Shown piece after piece: positions 44,989-54,492 of a stretch of 64,000 nt of DNA. The stretch spans positions 1 to 64,000 of the forward strand of contig JAVKLU010000041.1 of assembly GCA_031538895.1 (NCBI GenBank). Direction: 5' to 3'. Position numbers and translations under genes: made by a program. Every line of letters begins with the position of its first letter. Position 1 is the first letter of the stretch. The stretch comes from JAVKLU01 sp031538895. GTDB taxonomy: Bacteria; Pseudomonadota; Gammaproteobacteria; Burkholderiales; Burkholderiaceae. The notes beneath the pieces are model-generated. The model saw only the letters and a list, made by a program, of their open reading frames with translations, was not told the DNA's origin and made no database searches.

Positions 44989-46272
44989 ATGAACTCTCTA
45001 CTTCGCTTCATTACTGCTGGCTCTGTCGACGATGGTAAAAGCACTTTAATTGGTCGTTTGTTATTTGACAGTAAAGGAATTTTTGACGATCAGTTAAGCG
45101 CCATCAATCGATCTAAATTCAAACGTACCAGTGATCAAGAAGCGCCTGATTTATCTTTGCTCACCGATGGTTTAGAAGCCGAACGCGAACAAGGCATTAC
45201 GATTGATGTCGCCTACCGCTATTTTTCAACCCCGACGCGCAAATTTATTATTGCAGACAGTCCAGGACACGAACAGTACACGCGCAATATGGTGACTGCC
45301 GCATCAACAGCGGATGCCGTGGTTATCTTGATCGACGCGAGCAAAATTGAAACACGATCTGATGATGATTTATTGTTACCGCAATCCAAACGCCACACTT
45401 TGATTGCACATTTACTGGGCGTACAACACATCATCGTCGCAGTCAACAAAATGGATTTGTTTCAATTTAACCAAGTTTTGTTTGAACGCATCGTTAAAGC
45501 TTACCGCCAGTTCGCCGCACCCTTGTCGTTTACCCAATTGGAATTTGTACCGATTTCTGCGCTCAAGGGTATCAACGTGGTTCACACCAGCGAACTCGTA
45601 CCATGGTATCAAGGCAAAAGTGTTTTAGATATTTTGGAGGCGATGACGCCGACTAAAGAAAAAACCACCGGCTTGCGCTTTCCGGTGCAATGGGTTGCGC
45701 GCCATGGCGGCAGCGAACGTGAAGATTTTCGTGGATATGCCGGAACTCTCAATGCGGGTTCTGTGCAAAAGGGAATGGAAATTTTGGTTTTGCCATCAGG
45801 TCAAAAGGCGCTGGTGAAAGACATTACAGTTTGGCAAGACAATCAACTACAAAGCCGAGATCAGGCGCAGTCAGGCGATGCGGTGATTATTGTCTTAGAT
45901 CGCAATTTGGATATCTCACGCGGCGATATGTTGATTAGCCCAAATAATTCACCCATCGTCAGTCCTGAAATCCTCAGTAATTTATGCTGGTTAAGCGAAA
46001 CGCCTTTTTCCGCACAAACCAAATATTGGTTAAAACACACGACACGGCGGATTAGCGCAAAAATCAGCGCCATCGACCACCATATTGATATTCATAATCT
46101 ATCGCCGCGTAAAAGTGAGGGCTTAATTCTTAACGATATCGCGCAAGTACGGATTCGAACGCAACAAGCTTTATATTGTGACCCTTACCGCGTGTGCCGC
46201 GCCAGCGGTGCTTTCATCTTAATTGACCCGATTACTCACGCGACAGTGGCCGCAGGCACTATCATTAGTTGA
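44989..46272 (+). CDS. cysN: Sulfate adenylyltransferase subunit 1 (GTPase)
   Basis: EF-Tu-like GTPase of 427 aa that drives sulfate activation with CysD. P-loop SVDDGKSTLIGRLL, switch region EREQGITIDVAYRYF, DSPGHEQYTRNM and NKMDL are all present, followed by two beta-barrel domains. It ends without a CysC kinase domain. That absence fits the APS-reducing CysH encoded upstream. Confidence 0.95.
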   Translation: MNSLLRFITAGSVDDGKSTLIGRLLFDSKGIFDDQLSAINRSKFKRTSDQEAPDLSLLTDGLEAEREQGITIDVAYRYFSTPTRKFIIADSPGHEQYTRNMVTAASTADAVVILIDASKIETRSDDDLLLPQSKRHTLIAHLLGVQHIIVAVNKMDLFQFNQVLFERIVKAYRQFAAPLSFTQLEFVPISALKGINVVHTSELVPWYQGKSVLDILEAMTPTKEKTTGLRFPVQWVARHGGSEREDFRGYAGTLNAGSVQKGMEILVLPSGQKALVKDITVWQDNQLQSRDQAQSGDAVIIVLDRNLDISRGDMLISPNNSPIVSPEILSNLCWLSETPFSAQTKYWLKHTTRRISAKISAIDHHIDIHNLSPRKSEGLILNDIAQVRIRTQQALYCDPYRVCRASGAFILIDPITHATVAAGTIIS

Positions 46273-46581
46273 GTATTCACAGAATTCGCCCCCCGCGTCA
46301 GTTCAAATAAGTCATGACAAAGCGATACCTGCTTAACCGCAAGCGGTTCAAAAAAGCTTTCAACATGAGCAACAATCAAATGATCGGCTTTCAGATATGA
46401 TGTTCAACCTTATTTATGTGGGCAACTGAAAAGTTGCTCTATATCAACACGAATCAACACGCCTCGCGTTGAAATTCAATAAAGATTCATCAACGGTTTT
46501 TACAAAGTGTCGGTCTGATTTCGCGCTCATTTTTTATTCGCGCTTAAAGTCGATATTGCCCCTTTAATTTTTTAATTGCGA
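46273..46581 (+). other. Intergenic leader before bamA
   Basis: About 300 bases with no convincing gene. It contains a GCAACT-GAAA-AGTTGC hairpin (46422-46437), a 10-base-period duplication of ATCAACACG (46443-46451, 46453-46461), a 17-base-period repeat of TTCGCGCT (46520-46527, 46537-46544) and an AACCG-CAAG-CGGTT hairpin (46335-46348 region) without a T-run. These could belong to a structured bamA leader. Confidence 0.6.
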
Positions 46582-48954
46582 ATGATTTTTTTGATTAGAT
46601 TTAACTTGATGGCGTGCTTCACTAATGCGGTCAACCGACCGGACCTATTTGTCCGCTTGACTCGTAGCATGGTTCGGGTAGCACTACTGTTAAGCGTGGT
46701 CACCATGGGCCAATCCGCGATTGCTTTTACGCCTTTTCGTATTAGTGAAATCCGAATTGAGGGGAATGAATATCTGGATAACGGGACAATTTTGGATATG
46801 CTCTCGGTTCGCACTGAAGATGTCATTGATGACGCGATCTCTAATGATCTGATTAAAAGTTTGTACGAGAGTGGTTTTTTTAAACAAATTACAGTTAATG
46901 CAGAAGGCCGCATTCTGATTATTCGCGTGCTAGAACGCCCCGCAGTTTCTGAAATTGCGTTTACTGGCGTTAAACAATCCGACAAAGAGGGACTCACCAA
47001 AGCCTTGCGAACTTTAGGAATTCAAGAAGGCAAGCCTTTTGACCCCGCACTGGTTGCCAAAGCTGAACTGGAAATTAAACGTCAATACTTAGCACGCGGA
47101 CTGTATTCGGCCACCATCGCAACCAACGTCGCCCCTCAAGAAAAAAATCGCGTCAAGGTTTCTTTTACGGTGAATGAAGGTGAAGTGGCACAAATTAGAC
47201 ACATCAACATTATTGGTAATAAATTTTTCAGCGAAAGTGATTTGCTGGATTTATTAAATTTGCGCGCACCGGGATTTTTTACCTGGTACACCAGCGCAGA
47301 TCAATATTCGCGCCAAAAACTATCCGCTGATTTAGAGATTTTGCGTTCTTACTACCAAGATCGCGGTTTTATTGAGATGCAAATTGAGTCCACCCAGGTC
47401 TCGATTACGCCCAATAAAAGAGATATTTACATCACCATCAATATCTCGGAAGGTCAACGTTACACCATTAGCGACATCAAACTAGACGGCTATACCTTGG
47501 GTATTGCAGATGAACTGCGTGCTCTGGTGACGATTAAACCAAACGAGTTGTATTCAGCACTACAGATTAACGAAAGCCAAAAAGCGATGAACGAACGGCT
47601 CGGCAAAATTGGTTATGCGTTTAGTAATGTGTACGGCAATCCTGATATTGATAAAAAAAATAAAAAAGTTGCGTTGACGTTTTTGGTTGATCCGGGTAAA
47701 CGTGTTTATGTGCGCTCGGTCAACATCATTGGCAATACGCAAACGCGCGACTATGTGATTCGTCGCCAACTGCGTCAATACGAAAAAAGTTGGTACGACA
47801 GCGACAAAATTAAATTGTCGCGTGATCGGGTTGATCGTCTGGGTTTTTTTAGCGAAGTCGCGGTTGAAACGCCTGAAGTTATTGGTACGAATGATCAAGT
47901 TGATTTAAATCTTTCCGTGAAAGAAAAATCAACTGGGACAATTGTGGCAGGTTTAGGTTATTCCACCACTGATAATTTATCTTTGCAAGCCTCCGTTCAA
48001 CAACCCAACTTATTTGGTACCGGTGAATTTCTAGGTTTCCAAATTAACTCTTCCTCGACCTCAGAAACCTATACCCTGTCAACTTCTAACCCTTACTTTA
48101 CCAAGTATGGCGTGTCGCGTAGTTTTGACTTTTCTTCGCAAACCTCTAGCGCACCAGTGGGTAGTCTGAGCCAATATAACAATGCTACCAATTCGACAGG
48201 GGTTCGTTTTGGGATTCCATACAGCGAAACCGGAACGGTATTTGCGGGCATCAGTTACGAGAATGTGAGGATAGATGCAACCAGCACTAGCCCTGTCAGT
48301 TACCAAAGGTATGTCACTCAGTTTGGTGACGGAACGAGTGCAACCACTACGACCTATCCGATTACATTAAGTTGGCAAACTGATAACCGAGATAGTGGTT
48401 TAATCCCTACGCGCGGAACTCTGCAAAGGTTCAATGCAGAAATCGCACTCTTTGGCGATCTTAACTATTACCGCGCGGGTTACAACCTTCAGTTCCACTA
48501 TCCCTTAACTCGCAAACTGACTTTCTCTTCTAACTATCAACTTGATCATGGCTCCGGCTTAAACGCTAAACAATATCCAGTTTTCAAAAACTACTATGTA
48601 GGCGGTTTGGGTTCTGTGCGCGGTTATGTAGGATCATCATTAGCGCCAGAGGGCGTAACGCAAACCGATAATGTTGGCGGCAACACCCGTACTTATGCCA
48701 ACTTAGAACTGTTAGGCCCTTTCCCTGGCTCAGGGAATGATCGAACTTTGCGCTGGTTCATGTTTATCGATGGCGGCGCTGTGTATAACGAAGTTCCCAC
48801 ATCACTGGGGCAAGATTTTCATTATGGCGCAGGGTTTGGCGTCGCATGGGTTTCGGCAATTGGTCCGCTTAAATTTAATTGGGCACGGGCCTTGAACCCA
48901 CGGAGTACCGATCAAACTCAATACTTCCAGTTTCAAATCGGAACTGTTTTTTAA
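46582..48954 (+). CDS. bamA: Outer membrane protein assembly factor BamA
   Basis: Omp85-family insertase. A signal peptide (VALLLSVVTMGQSAIA, before FTPFRISEIRIEG) leads into five POTRA domains over about 400 residues and a C-terminal 16-stranded barrel that ends in FQIGTVF. The VRGY barrel motif is visible (GLGSVRGYVGSS). The start is uncertain: ATG 46582 gives 790 aa with a long tail before the signal peptide, while ATG 46669 gives 761 aa with a normal-length signal and may be correct. The usual rseP and dxr genes are not upstream; cysN is. Confidence 0.93.
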   Translation: MIFLIRFNLMACFTNAVNRPDLFVRLTRSMVRVALLLSVVTMGQSAIAFTPFRISEIRIEGNEYLDNGTILDMLSVRTEDVIDDAISNDLIKSLYESGFFKQITVNAEGRILIIRVLERPAVSEIAFTGVKQSDKEGLTKALRTLGIQEGKPFDPALVAKAELEIKRQYLARGLYSATIATNVAPQEKNRVKVSFTVNEGEVAQIRHINIIGNKFFSESDLLDLLNLRAPGFFTWYTSADQYSRQKLSADLEILRSYYQDRGFIEMQIESTQVSITPNKRDIYITINISEGQRYTISDIKLDGYTLGIADELRALVTIKPNELYSALQINESQKAMNERLGKIGYAFSNVYGNPDIDKKNKKVALTFLVDPGKRVYVRSVNIIGNTQTRDYVIRRQLRQYEKSWYDSDKIKLSRDRVDRLGFFSEVAVETPEVIGTNDQVDLNLSVKEKSTGTIVAGLGYSTTDNLSLQASVQQPNLFGTGEFLGFQINSSSTSETYTLSTSNPYFTKYGVSRSFDFSSQTSSAPVGSLSQYNNATNSTGVRFGIPYSETGTVFAGISYENVRIDATSTSPVSYQRYVTQFGDGTSATTTTYPITLSWQTDNRDSGLIPTRGTLQRFNAEIALFGDLNYYRAGYNLQFHYPLTRKLTFSSNYQLDHGSGLNAKQYPVFKNYYVGGLGSVRGYVGSSLAPEGVTQTDNVGGNTRTYANLELLGPFPGSGNDRTLRWFMFIDGGAVYNEVPTSLGQDFHYGAGFGVAWVSAIGPLKFNWARALNPRSTDQTQYFQFQIGTVF

Positions 48955-49006
48955 ACGTTATCTTGTTTCTTTTGCTTTTTATAAACTTATTTTGATAAGG
49001 ATAGTT

Positions 49007-49510
49007 ATGAAATTTCGTACTTTTATCATTGCAACCAGCCTCTCATTCACAAGCTTGCTATCCCTACCGAGTCAAAGCGCCGAATTAAAATTGGGATTTG
49101 TTCGGATCGATAGAATTTTGAGCGAATCCGGTAGCGCACAAAAAGCGTCTAAAAAAATTGACGCAGAATTTGCCAAACGCGAACAGGAATTAAAAGTCTT
49201 GGCGCAACGCTTAAAAGATATTGTCGAAAAACTTGATCGCGATGCCGCAGTCATGGTGGCTTCTGAAACTGATAAATTAAAGCGAGAAGCATCTGAATTA
49301 GATCGTGAACTCAAACGAAAACAACAAACTTATCGCGAAGATCGCACACAGCGCAGCAATGAGGAAGTACAAAAAATTGTCGAGCAAGCCAACAAAGTGG
49401 TCCGTCAAATTGCTGACACTGAAAAATTTGATTTAATTTTTCAAGATGCGGTTTACGTCAGTCCAAAAATTGATTTAACTGAACGCATTATCAAAATTTT
49501 GGACAAATAA
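49007..49510 (+). CDS. skp: Periplasmic chaperone Skp/OmpH
   Basis: 167-aa OmpH-family chaperone that escorts unfolded outer-membrane proteins to BamA. Signal peptide MKFRTFIIATSLSFTSLLSL ending near SQSAE, then LKLGFVRIDRILSES and a long charged coiled coil (about residues 45-130) forming the tentacles. ATG 49007 is preceded by AAGG. It lies between bamA and lpxD as usual. Confidence 0.94.
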   Translation: MKFRTFIIATSLSFTSLLSLPSQSAELKLGFVRIDRILSESGSAQKASKKIDAEFAKREQELKVLAQRLKDIVEKLDRDAAVMVASETDKLKREASELDRELKRKQQTYREDRTQRSNEEVQKIVEQANKVVRQIADTEKFDLIFQDAVYVSPKIDLTERIIKILDK

Positions 49511-49516
49511 ACCTTG

Positions 49517-50590
49517 ATGAACAACCCCGTTATCACTCTACAGACTTTGTGTCAAACATTGCGCACGAAAATTGTTGCAAATTGTGTTCAGGGTTTTGAG
49601 TTAAGCATTAACGGGGTATGTTCTTTAAGCCATCCGCGCGCCAATCAAATCGGTTTCGTTAACAAAATTGATGCCTCAATTGATGTTGAAGCTTTAGTTA
49701 AGCGTGGTATAAATGCCTTAATCATTCCAACTGGAGTCACGCTCAACGCATCGCTAAAAAAAATTCCGGGCTTGATTGAATGCGCGCAACCACAATTATT
49801 TTTTGCTTACGTCAGCGCATGGTTTGAATCAGCCGCAGAACACCAAACCATTTCGCATCACCCACTCTCAAGCGTTGCCAGATCGGCGCAAATCGACGCC
49901 CAAACTGCGATCGCCGCAGGTGCTGTCATTGGCGAGCATGTCGTGATTTCCTCAGGCTGTCGGATCGGCGCTAACTGCGTAATTGGCGATCATGTTCACA
50001 TTGGTGCCGACAGCGTTTTGTACCCTAACGTGACGGTTTACAAAAAAACGATCATCGGCGCACGCGCCGTTTTACACAGCGGCGCGGTAATTGGTGCCGA
50101 TGGTTTTGGCTTGGTTCCTCATCAAGGGCAATGGATCAAAATGCCCCAAGTGGGGATCGTCGTGATTGGTGATGATGTTGAAGTTGGCGCCAACACAACG
50201 ATTGACCGGGCAACTTTAGATCAGACTGTCATCGGAGACGGGGTCAAATTAGACAATCAAATTCAAATTGGGCACAACTGCGTGATTGGTGCGCATACCG
50301 CAATTGCCGCGTGTACCGCGGTGGGGGGCAGTGCAATCATTGGGACACGCTGTCAAATTGGTGGTGCCTCAGTCATTAAAGGGCATATTACGATTGCTGA
50401 TGAAACCATTATTTCTGGCGGCAGTTCGGTCATCACATCGATACCCACGAAAGGCCATTTCACAAGCATCATGCCGGTGATGCCACATACCGAGTGGCAA
50501 AAAAATATGTCTATGTTTCGCAATCTTTCCAATTGGCGCGCACGATTGAAAACTTTAGAAACCAGAGTGAAAGATATACTCCCCTTATAG
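49517..50590 (+). CDS. lpxD: UDP-3-O-(3-hydroxyacyl)glucosamine N-acyltransferase
   Basis: Third lipid A enzyme (357 aa). An N-terminal uridine-binding domain is followed by a hexapeptide beta-helix (IGEHVVISSGCRIGANCVIG, GADGFGLVPHQGQW, IGHNCVIGAHTAIAACTAV). The catalytic histidine is in QIGHNC. ATG 49517 directly follows a TTG. It shares the operon with skp (six-base gap). Confidence 0.95.
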   Translation: MNNPVITLQTLCQTLRTKIVANCVQGFELSINGVCSLSHPRANQIGFVNKIDASIDVEALVKRGINALIIPTGVTLNASLKKIPGLIECAQPQLFFAYVSAWFESAAEHQTISHHPLSSVARSAQIDAQTAIAAGAVIGEHVVISSGCRIGANCVIGDHVHIGADSVLYPNVTVYKKTIIGARAVLHSGAVIGADGFGLVPHQGQWIKMPQVGIVVIGDDVEVGANTTIDRATLDQTVIGDGVKLDNQIQIGHNCVIGAHTAIAACTAVGGSAIIGTRCQIGGASVIKGHITIADETIISGGSSVITSIPTKGHFTSIMPVMPHTEWQKNMSMFRNLSNWRARLKTLETRVKDILPL

Positions 50591-50637
50591 ATTGTTCTGT
50601 ATTCATCGTTTTTTCACCGTTTTATTTATCGTCTGAC

Positions 50638-51081
50638 ATGCCCTCTCTTGACATTAATCAAATCAAAGACTTTTTGCCGCATCGCTATCCATTGTTATTG
50701 ATTGATCGCGTGGTCGATTATGAAAAAGGTAAGTGGATTAAGGCCTTAAAAAATGTCACCGCTAACGAAGAGTATTTCAATGGTCATTTTCCACACAAAC
50801 CCGTCATGCCTGGCGTATTCATGATCGAGTCTTTGGCGCAAACTGCGGCTATTTTGTCGTTTCTGACGATGGGCGAAAAACCCGATGAAAAATCAGTCGT
50901 CTACTTTGTCGGAATTGATAATGCACGCTTTAAACGTCCGGTCGAACCAGGCGATCAACTCATTTTGGATGTCACGATTACCCGTAATATGCGCGGCATT
51001 TGGAAGTACGCGGGCACTGGTAGCGTTGATGGTCAAATCGCATTAGAGGCAGAACTCATGTGCACAATGCGGTCAGTGTAA
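50638..51081 (+). CDS. fabZ: (3R)-hydroxyacyl-[acyl carrier protein] dehydratase
   Basis: Hot-dog-fold dehydratase (147 aa) of fatty acid synthesis. The active site is H50 in FNGHFPHKPVMPG and E64 in MIESLAQT. MPSLDINQIKDFLPHRYP is the family start, supporting ATG 50638 rather than longer readings into lpxD. It competes with LpxA for the same hydroxyacyl-ACP pool, and the genes are adjacent. Confidence 0.96.
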   Translation: MPSLDINQIKDFLPHRYPLLLIDRVVDYEKGKWIKALKNVTANEEYFNGHFPHKPVMPGVFMIESLAQTAAILSFLTMGEKPDEKSVVYFVGIDNARFKRPVEPGDQLILDVTITRNMRGIWKYAGTGSVDGQIALEAELMCTMRSV

Positions 51082-51084
51082 ATT

Positions 51085-51864
51085 ATGATTGCGGCACATA
51101 TTCACCCCAGCGCCCTGATTGATCATCGCGCGCAATTAGATAGCAGTGTGAGCGTTGGCGCGTATAGCATTATTGGCCCCAATGTCAGCATTGCTCAAGG
51201 CACGACAATCGGACCCCACGTCGTCATCGAAGGCCATACCAGAATCGGTTGCAACAACACCATTTATCAATTCGCCTCGATTGGCGCCGCGCCCCAAGAT
51301 AAAAAATACGCCGGCGAACCAACCGCGTTTGAAATCGGCGATCGCAACACAATTCGAGAATTTGTCACCTTCAATCGCGGCACAGTACAAGACGGCGGCG
51401 TGACCCGTTTGGGTAATGACAACTGGATCATGGCCTATGTCCACATTGCCCATGACTGCCAAGTCGCCAATCACACTATTTTGGCCAACTGCGTACAACT
51501 AGCCGGTCACGTGCATATTGATGATTGGGTGATTTTGGGTGGTTTTACCGGAGTACATCAATTTTGCCGTATTGGCGCCCACGCGATGCTAGGAATGAAC
51601 ACGTCCTTAACACAGGATGTGCCTCCCTATATGATGGTTAACGGTAACCCCGCAGAAATGCGCGCAACCAATCAAGAAGGCTTAAAAAGGCGGGGGTTTA
51701 ATGATGAAGAATTACGTGCCGTGCGCGATATTCATCGAACCCTTTACCGCAAAAAATTGTCTCTTGAAGACGCCCTAAACGAATTAAAAACACAGCAGCT
51801 AAGTCATATCACCCAACCCGTGATTGATTTCATCGCGCTCAGTACTCGTGGATTGTTACGTTAA
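51085..51864 (+). CDS. lpxA: Acyl-[ACP]--UDP-N-acetylglucosamine O-acyltransferase
   Basis: First lipid A enzyme (259 aa). Left-handed beta-helix of hexapeptide repeats, starting IHPSALIDHRAQLDSSVSVG; the catalytic histidine lies in MAYVHIAHDCQV; a C-terminal helical domain follows. It lies three bases after fabZ and overlaps lpxB by one base (TAATG). Confidence 0.96.
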   Translation: MIAAHIHPSALIDHRAQLDSSVSVGAYSIIGPNVSIAQGTTIGPHVVIEGHTRIGCNNTIYQFASIGAAPQDKKYAGEPTAFEIGDRNTIREFVTFNRGTVQDGGVTRLGNDNWIMAYVHIAHDCQVANHTILANCVQLAGHVHIDDWVILGGFTGVHQFCRIGAHAMLGMNTSLTQDVPPYMMVNGNPAEMRATNQEGLKRRGFNDEELRAVRDIHRTLYRKKLSLEDALNELKTQQLSHITQPVIDFIALSTRGLLR

Positions 51865-53000
51865 TGACTTTTGAACTGGCGTGTGTCGTCGGCGAGTCGT
51901 CGGGGGACTTATTAGCGGCACAAGCCCTAAGCAGCCTCAAAGCGCAACACCCTGATCTTCAACTGAGCGGAATTGCGGGTCCGGCCTTGAATAAACTGGG
52001 ATTCAGCGCGCATTACTCCATCGATGATCTCAGTGTCTTTGGCGTGTTTGAAGTATTACGCCACTACCCGCGTTTAAAGCGGATGCAGAACCACATTATT
52101 GAGCTTTATCAAACACAAGCACCGCGATTATTTTTAGGCGTTGATGCACCTGACTTTAATTTAACGATTGAACAAAAACTTAAAAATAAAGGTATCAAAA
52201 CCGTTCATTTCATCAGCCCGTCAATTTGGGCGTGGCGACGCGGCCGAATTAAAAAAATTCAACGCGCGGTAGATCACATGCTTTTAATTTTTCCGTTTGA
52301 AGAAGCCATTTATCGCGCCGCCGGAATTCCCGCGACTTACGTCGGTCACCCTTTGGCGCAAATTATTCCTGAGCAACCCAATACCCAAAGTGCGCGGACA
52401 CGTTTGAATCTCACTGGCGGCGGCCCTTTTGTCACCATCATGCCCGGCAGTCGTCTATCAGAAATTCGTCATAACACCGCTGCGTTTATTAGTGCGGCAC
52501 ATATTTTGGCGCGACAATATCCGCAAATGACTTTTTTGATTCCATTTGTCGGCGCCGCGCAAAAAGAACTGTTTGAAAATGTTTTACAAAACGCTCACTT
52601 AACCCAATTTAATTGGCTTCCTTTGATGGGTCATAGTCACGATGCGATCGAAGCCGCAGATGCGGTGTTAGTCGCTTCAGGCACTGCGACGCTGGAAGTC
52701 GCGCTGTATCAAAAACCCATGGTCATCGCCTACAAAATGCTATCGGCGTCTTACCATTTGTTAAAACATTTTAGCTATCAACCGTGGGTCGGTTTACCCA
52801 ATATCTTGGCGCGCGAAGCGCTCGTTCCAGAATTTTTGCAACACCAGGCAACACCAGAAAATTTAGCGCGCGCATTAAATCAAGTCTTAAACCAGAACCC
52901 GACATCGTTGGTGAAACGATTTCAAACGATGTACCAAGAACTCAAACGTCCAACTGCCCATTTGGTTGCAGAAACCCTAGTTAAAGTCAGTAATGTCTGA
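51864..53000 (+). CDS. lpxB: Lipid-A-disaccharide synthase
   Basis: Glycosyltransferase family 19 enzyme (378 aa) joining UDP-diacylglucosamine and lipid X. Signatures: VVGESSGDLLAAQAL at the start, FISPSIWAWRRGRIKKI, YVGHPLAQ and LPGSR-like MPGSRLSEIRHN, SGTATLEVAL near the C-terminal domain. It overlaps rnhB by eight bases. Confidence 0.95.
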   Translation: MTFELACVVGESSGDLLAAQALSSLKAQHPDLQLSGIAGPALNKLGFSAHYSIDDLSVFGVFEVLRHYPRLKRMQNHIIELYQTQAPRLFLGVDAPDFNLTIEQKLKNKGIKTVHFISPSIWAWRRGRIKKIQRAVDHMLLIFPFEEAIYRAAGIPATYVGHPLAQIIPEQPNTQSARTRLNLTGGGPFVTIMPGSRLSEIRHNTAAFISAAHILARQYPQMTFLIPFVGAAQKELFENVLQNAHLTQFNWLPLMGHSHDAIEAADAVLVASGTATLEVALYQKPMVIAYKMLSASYHLLKHFSYQPWVGLPNILAREALVPEFLQHQATPENLARALNQVLNQNPTSLVKRFQTMYQELKRPTAHLVAETLVKVSNV

Positions 53001-53586
53001 ACCAAAGTGGGTGTGCGGCGTTGATGAGGCTGGACGCGGACCACTGGCTGGAAGCGTGATCGCTGCCGCAGTAGTGCTTAACCCTGATCATCTTATCGAA
53101 GGTTTGCGCGACTCCAAAAAACTATCCGCTTTGCGACGCGAACAACTGGCACTCCAAATTCGCCAGCATGCCTTAGCTTACGGCATTGGTGAAGCAAGCG
53201 TTGCGGAAATTGATCAAATCAATATTTTGCAAGCGACTTTATTAGCCATGCAACGCGCCGTTTCATCGCTGACGCTGTCATCAGAGATTCGTGTCAATTT
53301 GCATATTCAAATCGATGGCAACCGCGCGCCAAAACTCGACTACTCGACCGAAACCATCGTCAAAGGTGACCAAAAAATAACGGCAATTTCTGCGGCATCA
53401 ATACTCGCCAAAACTTATCGCGATGAGTTGATGATGCTCGCGCATCAGCAATATCCGCAGTACCAATTCGCTACGCATAAAGGTTATGGCACTTCTTTGC
53501 ATCTGTCGTTATTGCGCGCTCACGGTCCCTGCCCTTTGCATCGAAAAAGTTTTACGCCAGTGCGTCAAATGCTTCAATCTCATTAA
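52993..53586 (+). CDS. rnhB: Ribonuclease HII
   Basis: 197-aa enzyme removing RNA from RNA-DNA hybrids. Catalytic acidic residues are D11 and E12 in CGVDEAGRGPLAGSV, with further aspartates in QIDGNRAP and YRDELM. ISAASILAKTYRD is a family signature. It lies within the lpx operon, overlapping lpxB. Confidence 0.95.
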   Translation: MSEPKWVCGVDEAGRGPLAGSVIAAAVVLNPDHLIEGLRDSKKLSALRREQLALQIRQHALAYGIGEASVAEIDQINILQATLLAMQRAVSSLTLSSEIRVNLHIQIDGNRAPKLDYSTETIVKGDQKITAISAASILAKTYRDELMMLAHQQYPQYQFATHKGYGTSLHLSLLRAHGPCPLHRKSFTPVRQMLQSH

Positions 53587-53591
53587 ATCTC

Positions 53592-54416
53592 ATGTCAATT
53601 AAAACCATCGAATCGGCGCATAACGCAACACTTAAAGAAATTGACACCCTGCTCACCGATGCACGCCTGCGTCGCAAATCCAAACGCACCGTGTTAGAAG
53701 GCGTTCATCTATGTGATTTGTATTTGGCAAAATTTGGTGCACCAATAATTTGTTTAGTGGCACAAGAAGACGCCGAACACGAGGAAATTATTCCCATCAT
53801 TAACCGTCTCGAAATCGATGGCAAAGTCACGGTGTATCGAGTTGCCAAATCACTTTTTAAATCCGTTAGCTCGGTGGTCAATGGCTTGGGCGTGTTATTT
53901 GTCGTTCCTCAACCTATGCAAAAAAATACGACTCCAGAGCCGCATGAAAACTGGTTGGTACTTGATGCGATTCAAGACCCTGGCAATTTAGGAACAATTA
54001 TTCGCACCGCTGCCGCCGCGGGAATTAACGCCATCGCTCTTAATTCTGAATGCGCCGCGTGTTGGAGTCCCAAAGTGATGCGCGCGGGGATGGGTGGACA
54101 TTTTTTCATTCGCCTGTATGAAGACCTTGATTTGAAATCGTGGTTTGATGCTTTGCCCAGCACTCGTCCTAAAATCATCGCGACCAAAATCAATGCACCA
54201 CAATCTTTGTACGATATGGATTTAAGCACGCCACATATTTGGTTGATGGGTAATGAAGGTCAGGGATTGCGCACCGAATTATTGGATTGCACAGAAATTC
54301 AGGTTTCCATTCCGCATCGCACTGAAATTGAATCTTTGAATGTTGCCAGCGCGACTGCGGTATGTTTATTTGAAATGAAGCGGCAACAAAATCTTGCACA
54401 GAAACGGTTACAGTAA
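53592..54416 (+). CDS. SpoU/TrmH-family RNA 2'-O-methyltransferase
   Basis: 274-aa SPOUT methyltransferase. The three motifs are NLGTIIRTAAAAGI, LMGNEGQGLRTELL and IPHRTEIESLNVASATAV. An N-terminal substrate-binding domain (RRKSKRTVLEGVHL) is present. The target (rRNA or tRNA) cannot be read from sequence. It follows rnhB by five bases. Confidence 0.9.
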   Translation: MSIKTIESAHNATLKEIDTLLTDARLRRKSKRTVLEGVHLCDLYLAKFGAPIICLVAQEDAEHEEIIPIINRLEIDGKVTVYRVAKSLFKSVSSVVNGLGVLFVVPQPMQKNTTPEPHENWLVLDAIQDPGNLGTIIRTAAAAGINAIALNSECAACWSPKVMRAGMGGHFFIRLYEDLDLKSWFDALPSTRPKIIATKINAPQSLYDMDLSTPHIWLMGNEGQGLRTELLDCTEIQVSIPHRTEIESLNVASATAVCLFEMKRQQNLAQKRLQ

Positions 54417-54492
54417 AACCTGTAAATTTATAAAAAAGCGGCGTCTCGACCTATCCCTATAATTCAAGCAATTGATTTTTTTTATTTTTACC

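Noticed and set aside
46335..46356. AACCG-CAAG-CGGTT hairpin after cysN considered as a terminator
   Set aside because: The stem is followed by A-rich rather than T-rich sequence on the plus strand, and no minus-strand gene ends there.
47560..47898. 112-codon minus-strand frame inside bamA
   Set aside because: Shadow of the POTRA-encoding frame; composition rich in N, R and T is a reflection of bamA codon use.
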